Assembly: GCF_007049795.1 (NCBI RefSeq)
Contig: NZ_SCFY01000014.1
Span: 1-64,000 of the forward strand
From: Ectopseudomonas mendocina
GTDB lineage: Bacteria; Pseudomonadota; Gammaproteobacteria; Pseudomonadales; Pseudomonadaceae
Direction of reading: 5' to 3'
DNA: 64,000 bases
Positions 38,046 to 46,489 of the stretch are shown here, one piece after another. Within the stretch, counting starts at the first letter, position 1; every line of letters starts with the position of its first letter. The position numbers were made by a program, and so were the translations under genes. The notes below the pieces were generated by a model. It saw nothing but the letters and a program-made list of their open reading frames with translations, ran no database searches and had not been told where the DNA came from.

Positions 38046-38666
38046 ATGAGTGAGCAAGTGAAGCGGTACGACAGCTTTCAGATTGATCCAGTCACCGGAA
38101 AGTCAGGGAATGTGACCTTTGTTCTCGCTACCGACTACGACGCCCTGCACGCAGAGGCCGAGGCGCTGCGTGTCGCACTACTCGGTATCGCATCCGTAAA
38201 CCCAGCGGAGCGCGGCATCGAGTGGGCAAAGTCATATGCAAGTGACGGCCTCAAGGGCGCGGGTAGCGAGCTGTACGCGCGCTGGCTTGAGACGTTCAAA
38301 GAGGCCGAGGCGCTGCGGTCTGAGAATGCCAAATTGCGCACGGCACTGGCTGAGCAGGGGGAGCGGCAGGGGGCGGTGGAAGTAGTCGTTCCCGCCAAGT
38401 TAACTGGTGCAACGGGATTCTCCAAAGGCATTGAAAACGGCTGGAATTCTGCGATTGATGCCGTTTTGCGGCTGAACGCCACCCCGCAGCCAGGCCCGGA
38501 CGTGCGGGCGCTGTTGAGCGCCGACGATGTGCGTGACGCCTGCGCCAATGCCGTATCGGTTTTCGCCGAAGTGACGAACGCCGACCAGTGCCGCGAAGTG
38601 GCCGAGTACATGCGCGAAGTGCTGCTGGCACAGATCGCCCGCCGCCAGGCGCAACGCCAGGCCTGA
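38046..38666 (+). CDS. Hypothetical phage protein with coiled coil
   Basis: A 206-residue protein behind an AGGAGG site. The opening (KRYDSFQIDPVTGKSGNVTFVLATDYDALHAEAEALRVAL) resembles phage ead/Ea22-type proteins with a beta hairpin followed by a coiled coil (EAEALRSENAKLRTALAEQ near residue 90). The remainder is helical. Function unknown. Confidence 0.55.
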   Translation: MSEQVKRYDSFQIDPVTGKSGNVTFVLATDYDALHAEAEALRVALLGIASVNPAERGIEWAKSYASDGLKGAGSELYARWLETFKEAEALRSENAKLRTALAEQGERQGAVEVVVPAKLTGATGFSKGIENGWNSAIDAVLRLNATPQPGPDVRALLSADDVRDACANAVSVFAEVTNADQCREVAEYMREVLLAQIARRQAQRQA

Positions 38667-38724
38667 TCTACCCCACCCCATCCCCTTTTCTATCTGCCCA
38701 CAACGTAGGGCGGGAGGATTTGCT

Positions 38725-40380
38725 GTGTCCGCTATTCAACAGGTCAGCCATTCAGAGCTGATAGAGGAAATCGAACCATTCTTCGCGCCGATGTCCGCCG
38801 ACCTAGTGGACAGCCTGATCGGCCAGTACAACGCTGCCCGCGCCAACGTCGAAGCCCTGGCCGCTGCCGTGCGCTCTGGCCAGAACGCCTCGGTGCTGCA
38901 CTACTTCGTCGAGGGCAACGTCAAAGAGCAGCGCCACAGCATGCCGACCACGGTTGAATCGCTATTCCGCGTCGAGGGCGCTATCGCCCAGCTCAACGCC
39001 GACTTCTGGAGCCGGGCGCTGCGCCTGACTGACGTGATGGATTACATGCCCCAGGCACGTCGCTACGAGTGGAACGAGCAGATCCGCAACCCAGAAGGTC
39101 GCAAGGCGAGCAAGCACACCGGCGAGAAGGACATGCCGGCGCTGCCGGAGTTTGAGGAAGCCACCGTGCGCTCAACCCTGGCCGGCCTGCTGCACAACCG
39201 CTCTCAGTTTCTGGCCGAGCGTGTCGACGGCATCTTCCGCGCCCTGAGCCGCCAGCATGTGACCAATCAGCCCCAGGGGTTCGGCAAGCGCATGATCATT
39301 GCCAACGTGTTCGGCTACCAGACGCACGGGCACATCAACGACCTGCGCTGTGTAATCGCCAAGTTCATGGGGCGCGACGAGCCGAAGCATGGCGCGACCG
39401 ACCCGGTGATCAAGGCCGCACGGCGCCAGAACGGCCAGTGGATGCCGGTCGACGGAGGGGCGCTGCGCATCCGCGTCTATGGCGGCGTCGGCACCGCACA
39501 CCTTGAGGTGCACCCTGACATGGCGTGGCGCCTGAATGCCATCCTGGCCAACCTGTACCCGCTCGCCATCCCGGCCGAGTTTCGCACCAAGCCGAAGCGC
39601 GCCAGGAAGGTGAAGGACTTCGAACTGTTCGACAGGCCTCTGCCGTTCGCCGTGGTGCAGCTGCTGGCGGAAATGCGCGAGGTGCGCGAGCGGATTGAAC
39701 CAGCATGGCCAGAGCGCTATCGCGCCGTTCCGAACGCACGCGAGTTCGGCTACGGAGAGAAGGACAAAGCCGCCGTGGCCGAGGCCGAGAAAGTGCTGAT
39801 GGCCATCGGCGCCGTGAAGGCCGGCAGGCATTGGCAGTTCGACTACGACCCGACCGAGGTGCTGGATCAGGTTGTGTGCTCAGGCTGCATTCCTGACCAC
39901 AAGTCGCACCAGTTCTACCCGACTCCGGAGAGCGTTGCGGCGCTGGCTGTCGAACTGGCCCAGATAGGCCCGGATCATTCGTGCCTGGAGCCAAGCGCCG
40001 GCCAGGGCGGCCTAGCCGACATGATGCCGAGCACTCGCACCATCTGCGTCGAGATCAGCGACCTGCACTGCCAGATACTCAAGGCTAAAGGCTACGCGAC
40101 CGTACAGGCGGACTTCCTGAAGTTCACCAGCGACCAGCCGTTCGACCGCATCGTGATGAATCCGCCGTTTTCAGAAGGCCGCTGGCAGGCTCACCTTCAG
40201 CACGCAGCAAGCATGCTGGCTGCTGATGGACGCCTAGTCGCCATCCTGCCGGCCAGCGCCAAAGGCAAGTCAGTGCTCGAAGGCTTCGATCTGAAGTGGT
40301 CGACGGTGCTGGAAAACCAGTTCGCCGGCACCAGTGTTGATGTCGTGATATTGGCCGCACAGAGGAGTAACGCCGCATGA
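38725..40380 (+). CDS. DUF4942 domain plus adenine-specific DNA methyltransferase
   Basis: A 551-residue protein from GTG with GGGAGG upstream. Residues about 60-240 match the DUF4942 type found fused to phage methyltransferases (DFWSRALRLTDVMDYMPQARRYEWNEQI, IIANVFGYQTHGHINDLRCVIAKFMG). Residues about 395-545 are a Rossmann-fold methyltransferase: FYPTPESVAAL, the SAM loop LEPSAGQGGLA, and catalytic NPPF (VMNPPFSEGRW). No restriction endonuclease accompanies it, so it is an orphan enzyme that may protect phage DNA or act in regulation. Confidence 0.85.
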   Translation: MSAIQQVSHSELIEEIEPFFAPMSADLVDSLIGQYNAARANVEALAAAVRSGQNASVLHYFVEGNVKEQRHSMPTTVESLFRVEGAIAQLNADFWSRALRLTDVMDYMPQARRYEWNEQIRNPEGRKASKHTGEKDMPALPEFEEATVRSTLAGLLHNRSQFLAERVDGIFRALSRQHVTNQPQGFGKRMIIANVFGYQTHGHINDLRCVIAKFMGRDEPKHGATDPVIKAARRQNGQWMPVDGGALRIRVYGGVGTAHLEVHPDMAWRLNAILANLYPLAIPAEFRTKPKRARKVKDFELFDRPLPFAVVQLLAEMREVRERIEPAWPERYRAVPNAREFGYGEKDKAAVAEAEKVLMAIGAVKAGRHWQFDYDPTEVLDQVVCSGCIPDHKSHQFYPTPESVAALAVELAQIGPDHSCLEPSAGQGGLADMMPSTRTICVEISDLHCQILKAKGYATVQADFLKFTSDQPFDRIVMNPPFSEGRWQAHLQHAASMLAADGRLVAILPASAKGKSVLEGFDLKWSTVLENQFAGTSVDVVILAAQRSNAA

Positions 40381-40415
40381 AACTGATCACGCTTGAGAAG
40401 TGGGCGGGGGTGTAG
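40377..40415 (+). CDS. Possible 12-residue peptide or excisionase remnant
   Basis: ATG overlaps the methyltransferase stop (ATGA) and the frame MKLITLEKWAGV ends at a TAG two bases before the next ATG. The peptide resembles the opening of some phage excisionases and may be a remnant, or merely a coupling frame for the following gene. Confidence 0.3.
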   Translation: MKLITLEKWAGV

Positions 40416-40417
40416 CC

Positions 40418-40696
40418 ATGGTTCGCTACAAGACCATAGAGCAGTTCGCCCGCGAGTCGGGCTATACACCAGATGCCATCAGAACCAAAATCCGCGACGG
40501 GATTTGGCCAAAGCACCAGGTGTGGAAGAAGGCGCCTGACGGACGGGTCTTAATTGACGTAGAGGGTTATTACACATGGGTAGAGATGGGCGAGGCGTCC
40601 GGGCGGCTTCTGAAAGTAGTATCGAAATCACATTCCAGTACCAGGGCCAGCGCTGCCGCGAGCGCCTCAATCTCAAGCCCACCGCCGCTAACCTGA
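40418..40696 (+). CDS. Excisionase-like DNA-binding protein
   Basis: A 92-residue protein, from MVRYKTIEQFAR. Residues about 1-50 form a winged-helix excisionase-like unit (KTIEQFARESGYTPDAIRTKIRDGIWPKHQVWKKAPDGRVLIDVEGYYTWV). The Ser-rich C-terminus (from about residue 65) is read from DNA that also encodes the integrase start, a 121-base overlap in another frame. Together the pair would control excision direction. Confidence 0.75.
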   Translation: MVRYKTIEQFARESGYTPDAIRTKIRDGIWPKHQVWKKAPDGRVLIDVEGYYTWVEMGEASGRLLKVVSKSHSSTRASAAASASISSPPPLT

Positions 40697-41796
40697 GGCG
40701 AGCCGAGCAGCATAAGGCGGCCATCGAGCTTGCAATCGAACAGGGCACCTTCGACTACAGCGTCACCTTCCCCGCTTCAAAGCGCGCAGCCAAGTTCGCC
40801 AAGCCTGTCGATCGGCAGAACCTTGGCGAATACCTGGCGGAGTGGATCGAAGGCCGGAAATCGCAGCTCAAGGCCAGCACCGCAGCGCATTACGAGCGGC
40901 TCATAACTGCTCAATTGGTGCCAATGTTCGGCCACCTGCGGCTGAGCGAGCTGTCGAAACGTCACGTGCGCGAGAAGCTGGCCGCGCTCTCGGTGTCGAA
41001 CAAAACGCTGGCCAACCTGCAGAGCTGCCTGCGTTCTGCCCTGGCGGACGCCGTAGAGGACGAGTTTCTGGAAGCCAACCCAATGGCCGGCTGGAACTAT
41101 CGGAACAAGGAGGTGCTGAAAGAGGAGGACGACGTTGATCCGTTCAGCATGGCTGAACAGGCCGCCATTCTGGCGGCTGCGCCTAAGGATCGCAGACCGC
41201 AAATCCAGTTCGCCCTGTGGACTGGCCTACGGCCGAGCGAGCTGATTGCGCTGGAGTGGGGAGACATCGACTGGATCGGCAATGAGATCCGCATCGTGCG
41301 GGCGAAGACCAGGGCAGCGTCTGAGCCGGAATCGCCGAAGACGACCAGCGGCAGGCGCTCCGTGAAACTCCTGGCGCCAGCGCGAGAAGCCTTGCTGCAA
41401 CAGAAGGCAGCGACGTTTCTGGCCGGCGGCCGCATCTTTACGAACCCGGTAAGCGGTGCGCCGTGGGATCACTCGGAGCAGATCCGGAAACTGCTCTGGG
41501 CGCCAGTGATGAAGAAGTCAGGCGTTCGATATCGCCGGCCTTATCAGACCAGGCACACCTACGCCTCGATGATGCTCTCTGCCGGCGAGCATCCCATGTG
41601 GGTCGCCAAGCAGATGGGGCACAAGGACTGGACGATGATCGCCCGCGTCTACGGCCGCTGGATGCCTTCGGCTGATCTGGAGGCTGGGCAGAAGGCTGTT
41701 CAGCTGTTCGCCGGTAATGACAGCACAATGACAACAATGGGCATAGACCCCGCGCTGTTAGCTGGTGCGCGCAAGGATACTAGACTGGCACTTTAA
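40576..41796 (+). CDS. int: Prophage integrase (tyrosine recombinase)
   Basis: A 406-residue integrase, last gene of the pL operon and beside the host junction. An N-terminal arm-binding domain (residues about 12-60), a SAM-like core-binding domain (83-165) and the catalytic domain follow. Catalytic residues are R219 (WTGLRPSEL), R326 (YQTRHTYAS, with Y in place of the usual first His), H349 (QMGHKD) and nucleophile Y359 (ARVYGRW). attP should lie in or just beyond 41797-41857, but without the left junction the core sequence cannot be defined. Confidence 0.92.
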   Translation: MGRDGRGVRAASESSIEITFQYQGQRCRERLNLKPTAANLRRAEQHKAAIELAIEQGTFDYSVTFPASKRAAKFAKPVDRQNLGEYLAEWIEGRKSQLKASTAAHYERLITAQLVPMFGHLRLSELSKRHVREKLAALSVSNKTLANLQSCLRSALADAVEDEFLEANPMAGWNYRNKEVLKEEDDVDPFSMAEQAAILAAAPKDRRPQIQFALWTGLRPSELIALEWGDIDWIGNEIRIVRAKTRAASEPESPKTTSGRRSVKLLAPAREALLQQKAATFLAGGRIFTNPVSGAPWDHSEQIRKLLWAPVMKKSGVRYRRPYQTRHTYASMMLSAGEHPMWVAKQMGHKDWTMIARVYGRWMPSADLEAGQKAVQLFAGNDSTMTTMGIDPALLAGARKDTRLAL

Positions 41797-41857
41797 GTCA
41801 GTGGCCGATGGAGACAGCCACCCTACACTCGACCGTGACAATAACAGGAGGTGCGCC

Positions 41858-42175
41858 ATGACCGCCCAGACTACCGAGCGCTACCAGAGCTTCGCCGAGT
41901 TCTATCCCTACTACCTGCAGGAGCACAGCAATCCCGTGTGCCGCCGCCTGCACTACGTCGGCAGCCTGCTGGTGCTGACGATCCTCGCCTATGCCCTGCT
42001 TACCCAACAATGGCTGTGGCTACTGGCCATGCCGTTGGCCGGTTACGGCTTCGCCTGGATCGGCCACTTCATCTTCGAGAAGAACCGCCCGGCGACCTTC
42101 GATTACCCGCTGTATAGCCTGATGGGTGACTGGGTGATGCTCAAGGATGCCTTTACCGGCCGTATCCGCTTCTAG
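41858..42175 (+). CDS. DUF962 / Mpo1-like membrane protein
   Basis: A 105-residue protein behind AGGAGGTG, the first host gene after the prophage. It shows the family opening SFAEFYPYYLQEHSNPVCRRLHYVGS with conserved H and N, two membrane segments (about residues 33-49 and 52-68) and the GHFIFEKNRPATF motif. Yeast Mpo1 is an Fe-dependent dioxygenase of 2-hydroxy fatty acids; the bacterial role is presumed similar but untested. Confidence 0.85.
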   Translation: MTAQTTERYQSFAEFYPYYLQEHSNPVCRRLHYVGSLLVLTILAYALLTQQWLWLLAMPLAGYGFAWIGHFIFEKNRPATFDYPLYSLMGDWVMLKDAFTGRIRF

Positions 42176-42242
42176 CCCGCAGCCCCACGTGCCGCAGCAA
42201 GGTTGACCGTCTTGCCCCAGAACAACAAGAACGAGAAATGCC

Positions 42243-42830
42243 ATGAATAGCCGAGCCCGCTTCACCCATATGCAAGACGGCCAGGCAGAGGATTGGGCCA
42301 TCATCGCCCAGGACTTCGCCGCCTACGCCACCGAACTGCCCGCCCGCATCCTCGCCCACCTGCGCCTGCTCGACGGCGACTTCGGTGGTTTTCCGGTCGA
42401 CCGCCTGACCCACTCGCTGCAGACTGCCAGCCGTGCCCATCGCGACGGCCATGACGAGGAGTACGTGATCTGCGCGCTGCTGCACGATATTGGCGATACG
42501 CTCGGCAGCTACAACCACCCAGACATTGCCGCGGCTATCCTCAAACCTTTCGTCAGTGCCGAGAACCACTGGATGGTGGAGAAACACGGCATCTTCCAGG
42601 GCTATTACTTCTTCCACCACCTGGGCATGGATCGCCACCTGCGCGAGCAATTCAAGGACCACCCGCAGTACCAGGCGACCATCGATTTCTGTGCCAAGTA
42701 CGACGCGGCTGCCTTCGACCCCGACTACGAAAGCTTGCCGCTGAGTTTCTTCGAACCCATGTTGCAGCGCGTGTTCGCCCGGCCGAAGAACTCCATCTAC
42801 CTGGCCGCCATGGACAGCACCAGCACCTGA
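42243..42830 (+). CDS. HD-domain phosphohydrolase / oxygenase-like protein
   Basis: A 195-residue protein with an HD metal centre: RLTHSLQTASRAHRDGHDEEYVICALLHDIGDTL (His near 59, HD near 83-84) and later YYFFHHLGMD. The arrangement is that of small HD proteins, including the PhnZ-type mixed-valent diiron oxygenases. It follows the DUF962 gene by 67 bases and may be co-transcribed. Confidence 0.8.
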   Translation: MNSRARFTHMQDGQAEDWAIIAQDFAAYATELPARILAHLRLLDGDFGGFPVDRLTHSLQTASRAHRDGHDEEYVICALLHDIGDTLGSYNHPDIAAAILKPFVSAENHWMVEKHGIFQGYYFFHHLGMDRHLREQFKDHPQYQATIDFCAKYDAAAFDPDYESLPLSFFEPMLQRVFARPKNSIYLAAMDSTST

Positions 42831-42988
42831 CCGCTGGCCTCTGCTGCGCCACCGTTCAGCGGTCGTGCTTGGCTGGCCGCCGCCCCCTTGGTTATGATCG
42901 CCGCCCAGCGAGCCTCTAGCTCAGGTCTTGCCGACCAGCCAGGCGTCCAGTAGAGGCGCCAGAAATCCAGCAGGGACAGTTCCAGCAG

Positions 42989-44377
42989 ATGAAGCCAGCA
43001 ACCCCCAGCCGTGCCAACGGGCTGCCGACGCCGCCGTTGCGTGAATACTATTCGCGCGTGCTGGCCTATATCGCCACGGCTGCCAGTATCGCCGCCGGCA
43101 CCTACGTGGGGCACTTCGGTTACGACATCCTGTGGATGGTGCCCTACGCCCTGCTCTATCCCCATCTGGCGCACAATCTCAGCCGCCGTTTCAAGCGCGA
43201 CTATCCGCAGCAGACCGACCTGGCCCTGCTATTCGTCGACGCCCTGCACGCAGGCGCGTCCTGCGTGCTGCTGAGCTTCTCCGTCGTACCCAGCCTGATG
43301 TTCCTACTGATCCTGTGTTTCAGCGCACTGGTCATCGGTGGGCTGCGTTATCTTGGCCTGTCGCTGCTGGTGGCCAGCAGCGGCATGGCACTGTGCGCCG
43401 CGCTGGTGGGCGTTCATCCCAATACCGACACTCCAACGCTGGTGGCGCTGGTCAGCATCCTCTTCGCCACCCTGTACATCTGCATCACCGCTTATTTCGT
43501 CAACCAGCAAGGCCTGCGCCTGGCCCAGGTGCGCAGCGAGATCAAGCGCGAGCAGGAAAAGGCCGCACGCCTGGCGCGCAACCTGGCGAAATACCTGTCA
43601 CCGCAGGTGTGGGAGTCGATCTTCACCGGCAAGAAAAGCGTGCGCCTAGAAACCCAGCGCAAGAAGCTCACGGTGTTTTTCTCCGACATCAAGGGCTTCA
43701 CCGAACTGTCGGAAGAGCTGGAAGCCGAGGCGCTGACCGACCTGCTCAACACCTACCTCAATGAAATGTCGAAGATCACCCTGAAATACGGCGGCACCAT
43801 CGACAAGTTCATCGGTGACTGCGTCATGGTGTTCTTCGGCGACCCCAGCAGCAATGGCGCCAAGAAGGATGCGGTCGCAGCGGTTTCCATGGCCATCGCC
43901 ATGCGCAAGCACATGAAGGTGCTGCGCCAACAGTGGCGCGCCCAAGGCATCACCAAACCACTGGAAATTCGCATGGGCCTCAACACCGGCTACTGCACGG
44001 TGGGCAACTTCGGCGCCGACACGCGCATGGATTACACCATCATCGGCCGCGACGTGAACCTCGCCAGCCGTCTGGAGAGCGCCGCCGAATCCGGCGAGAT
44101 CCTGATCTCCCACGAGACCTATTCGCTGGTCAAGGACGTGATCATGTGCCGCGACAAGGGCCAGATCACCGTCAAGGGCTTCACCCGTCCGGTGCAGATC
44201 TACCAGGTGGTGGACTTCCGCCGCGACCTGGGTGCCACCTCCAGCTACGTCGAGCACGAACTACCGGGCTTCTCCATGTACCTGGACACCAACGGTATTC
44301 AGAACTTCGACAAGGAACGGGTGATCCAGGCACTCAACCAGGCCGCCGAAAAGCTGCGTGACAAGGTCATTCTGTAA
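42989..44377 (+). CDS. cyaB: Class III adenylate cyclase CyaB, membrane-bound
   Basis: A 462-residue protein that makes cAMP from ATP, feeding Vfr-type regulation. The N-terminal MASE2 sensor has about five membrane helices (residues 25-175), with a short coiled linker (KREQEKAARLARNLAKYLSPQVWESIF). The cyclase domain (about 220-400) shows FFSDIKGFTELSE with metal-binding Asp, the GGTIDKFIGDCVMVFFGDP strand with the second Asp, and YTIIGRDVNLASRLE near the end. Order with the following agt and plcP genes matches P. aeruginosa. Confidence 0.9.
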   Translation: MKPATPSRANGLPTPPLREYYSRVLAYIATAASIAAGTYVGHFGYDILWMVPYALLYPHLAHNLSRRFKRDYPQQTDLALLFVDALHAGASCVLLSFSVVPSLMFLLILCFSALVIGGLRYLGLSLLVASSGMALCAALVGVHPNTDTPTLVALVSILFATLYICITAYFVNQQGLRLAQVRSEIKREQEKAARLARNLAKYLSPQVWESIFTGKKSVRLETQRKKLTVFFSDIKGFTELSEELEAEALTDLLNTYLNEMSKITLKYGGTIDKFIGDCVMVFFGDPSSNGAKKDAVAAVSMAIAMRKHMKVLRQQWRAQGITKPLEIRMGLNTGYCTVGNFGADTRMDYTIIGRDVNLASRLESAAESGEILISHETYSLVKDVIMCRDKGQITVKGFTRPVQIYQVVDFRRDLGATSSYVEHELPGFSMYLDTNGIQNFDKERVIQALNQAAEKLRDKVIL

Positions 44378-44397
44378 AATCGAGACGGCGGCCGCTC

Positions 44398-44467
44398 GTA
44401 GGGCGGATCGGAACGCCCGAGATCCAACCAGTAGGGCGGACTCAGGAGCGCCAGCGAACAGTCCGCC
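44398..44467. repeat. Short repeated GTAGGGCGGA element with inverted repeat
   Basis: GTAGGGCGGA occurs at 44398-44407 and 44431-44440; GGCGGACT (44435-44442) pairs with AGTCCGCC (44460-44467). This looks like decayed intergenic REP-type elements between convergent genes and may act as a bidirectional end. Confidence 0.55.
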
Positions 44468-44517
44468 GTTCTTTGGTGTGGCACAGATCCAACGGCGTAC
44501 TGCTCCGCGAGTACTCC

Positions 44518-45546
44518 CTACGCCTCCAGCGCCTCAGCCAGCGCCGGCTTCCCATCGATCAACGGCTGTAACGCCAGAAACTCCAGCGCCGATGCGCGCC
44601 AGGACTGCGCTGCCGCCAGTTCTGCGCAACGCCCCCGGTCCAGCTCCAGCGCCGCCAGGCAGGCGGCTTGCAGATCCTCGGCCATCACTCCACTGACCCC
44701 CTGCTGCAGCACATCCAGTGGCCCGGCCACCGGAAACGCAGCCACCGGCGTACCGCATGCCAGTGCTTCCAGCATCACCAGGCCATAGGTATCGGTACGC
44801 GAAGGAAAGACCAGCACCGAGGCCTGCTGATAGATTTCGGCCAACGCCTGGCCATGGCGGTAGCCGAGAAAACGCACCGACGGATACTGCTGCTGCAACG
44901 CCTCGCGCTGCGGTCCGTCACCGACCACGCGTTTCTCGCCGGGCAGGTCCAGATCGAGAAAAGCCTGTAGGTTCTTTTCCGGGGCGATGCGTCCGACGTA
45001 GAGAAACACCGGTCGCACAGGTCGGAGGCGCGTCTCGTCCGGCCGAAACAGCCGGGTATCCACACCTTTGCGCCACAGTTGCAGCCGTTGCAGAGCCCAG
45101 CCGGCGAACTCTTCACGCAAACGCTCGGTGGTCACCAGCACGGCTTGGCTGGGGCGATGAAAAACGCGCAGGAAGGCATACCCCCAACGCGACGCAATCC
45201 ACGGCCAGCGTGTGCTGACGTACTCCGGGAAGCGCGTATGGATCGCCGTGGAAAACGCCAGCCCGCGCTTGACCAGCCAACGCCGCGCTGCCCACCCCAG
45301 CGGCCCCTCGGTAGCGAGATGTACGCAGTCAGGACGAAAGTCGCGAATCGCCGCACTCACGCGCCACAGATTCCACACCAGCGGAATCTCCGGATAAGTG
45401 GGACACGGCACGGCGCGGAAATCGGCGGGCGACAGCAGTTTGACCTGATGCCCCAGCCCACGCAGTTCGCCGACCAGCGCAGCCAGACTGGTGACCACGC
45501 CATTGACCTGAGGTGACCAGGCGTCGGTGACGATGAGTATCCTCAT
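44518..45546 (-). CDS. agt: GT4-family glycosyltransferase (Agt-type, glycolipid synthesis)
   Basis: A 342-residue GT-B enzyme. The N-terminal half carries VTDAWSPQVNGVVTSLAAL and HIHT-like AIHTRFPEYV; the C-terminal half has FLYVGRIAPEKNL, the GYRHGQALAEIYQQASVLVFPSRTDTYGLVMLEALACGTPV nucleotide-sugar site with the E-x7-E motif. Next to plcP, the known pairing is replacement of phospholipid with glycolipid during phosphate starvation: PlcP frees diacylglycerol and Agt glycosylates it. The start overlaps the plcP stop (ATGA), so both share the Pho-box promoter. Confidence 0.82.
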   Translation of the reverse strand: MRILIVTDAWSPQVNGVVTSLAALVGELRGLGHQVKLLSPADFRAVPCPTYPEIPLVWNLWRVSAAIRDFRPDCVHLATEGPLGWAARRWLVKRGLAFSTAIHTRFPEYVSTRWPWIASRWGYAFLRVFHRPSQAVLVTTERLREEFAGWALQRLQLWRKGVDTRLFRPDETRLRPVRPVFLYVGRIAPEKNLQAFLDLDLPGEKRVVGDGPQREALQQQYPSVRFLGYRHGQALAEIYQQASVLVFPSRTDTYGLVMLEALACGTPVAAFPVAGPLDVLQQGVSGVMAEDLQAACLAALELDRGRCAELAAAQSWRASALEFLALQPLIDGKPALAEALEA

Positions 45547-46355
45547 GCACCGGTCTCGAGGGCGATGGCCTGCTCCTCGCTGGCCTGCTGCGCCTCGGCC
45601 AGACGATAGAGTTCGATCTGCCCATCCCAGTGCTCGATCAGCGCCGTGCAGGATTCAACCCAGTCGCCGCAGTTCATGTATTCCACACCACTCACCTGGC
45701 GAATCTCGGCATGGTGAATATGGCCGCAGACCACGCCCTGCAGGCCGCGCTTGACGCACTCGTGAGCAATGGCCTCTTCGAAGTCGCTGATGAAGTTCAC
45801 CGCCGTCTTGACCTTGTGCTTGAGGTAGGCCGACAGCGACCAGTAGCCATAGCCCCAGCGGCTGCGCCAGTGATTGAGCCAGCGATTGAGGGTCAGGGTG
45901 AACTCGTAGGCCGAGTCGCCGAGAAAGGCCAGCCAGCGGTGATAGCGGGTGATCACGTCGAACTGGTCGCCATGGATGACCAGCAGTTGCCGACCATCGG
46001 CCGTGACGTGCACGGCCTCGTCGACCAGCTGGATATTGCCCAGCAGCAGGCTGGAGTAGCGACGCAGGAATTCGTCGTGGTTGCCGGTGACGTAGATCAC
46101 CTCGGTGCCGCGCTTGCTCATGGTCAGCAGGCGGCGGATCACATTGGTGTGCGCCTGCGGCCAATAGATGCCGCCACGCAGCTTCCAACCATCGATGATG
46201 TCGCCTACCAGGTAGATACGGTCGGCGTGGTAACGCTTGAGAAACGCTGCCAGATGCTCGGCCTGGCAATCACGCGTACCGAGATGCACGTCGGAAATCC
46301 ACAGGGTACGGACACGTTGCTTGCGGCTGGGCTTTGCGAGCTGGGCGCTGGTCAT
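45543..46355 (-). CDS. plcP: Metallophosphoesterase PlcP (lipid remodelling phospholipase C)
   Basis: A 270-residue calcineurin-like phosphoesterase, started at MTSAQLAKPSRKQ behind CCGGAGG; the upstream extension would cover the Pho box. Metal ligands are visible: SDVHLG near 23, VGDIIDGW near 52, TGNHDE near 94, IHGDQFD near 127 and CGHIHHAEI near 213. It releases diacylglycerol from phospholipids so that Agt can add sugar. A four-unit PhoB binding array lies 43-82 bases upstream. Confidence 0.88.
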   Translation of the reverse strand: MTSAQLAKPSRKQRVRTLWISDVHLGTRDCQAEHLAAFLKRYHADRIYLVGDIIDGWKLRGGIYWPQAHTNVIRRLLTMSKRGTEVIYVTGNHDEFLRRYSSLLLGNIQLVDEAVHVTADGRQLLVIHGDQFDVITRYHRWLAFLGDSAYEFTLTLNRWLNHWRSRWGYGYWSLSAYLKHKVKTAVNFISDFEEAIAHECVKRGLQGVVCGHIHHAEIRQVSGVEYMNCGDWVESCTALIEHWDGQIELYRLAEAQQASEEQAIALETGA

Positions 46356-46397
46356 GGGCGACCTCCGGCTGGGTTTAGTCGAGCTTGAGGGGTCGCG

Positions 46398-46437
46398 GTG
46401 AAAGGCTTGTGACGGGAAAAAGACGGTTCCATGACGC
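46398..46437 (-). promoter_or_regulatory. Pho box array of four 11-bp units
   Basis: On the minus strand GCGTCAT, CCGTCTT, CCGTCAC and CTTTCAC begin exactly 11 bases apart (units ending at 46431, 46420, 46409 and 46398 on the plus strand), each resembling the PhoB half-site CTGTCAT. Two overlapping Pho boxes upstream of plcP-agt indicate phosphate-starvation control. The array also lies within 100 bases of the divergent AraC gene start. Confidence 0.8.
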
Positions 46438-46489
46438 GGCATTGCCGCGCCCCAGGCGTTACACTGCGGCGGTTGCCGAGGAAACCGCC

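Noticed and set aside
41797-41857. attP/attR core
   Set aside because: The position after int is right, but the other junction is outside the window, so no duplicated core can be shown.
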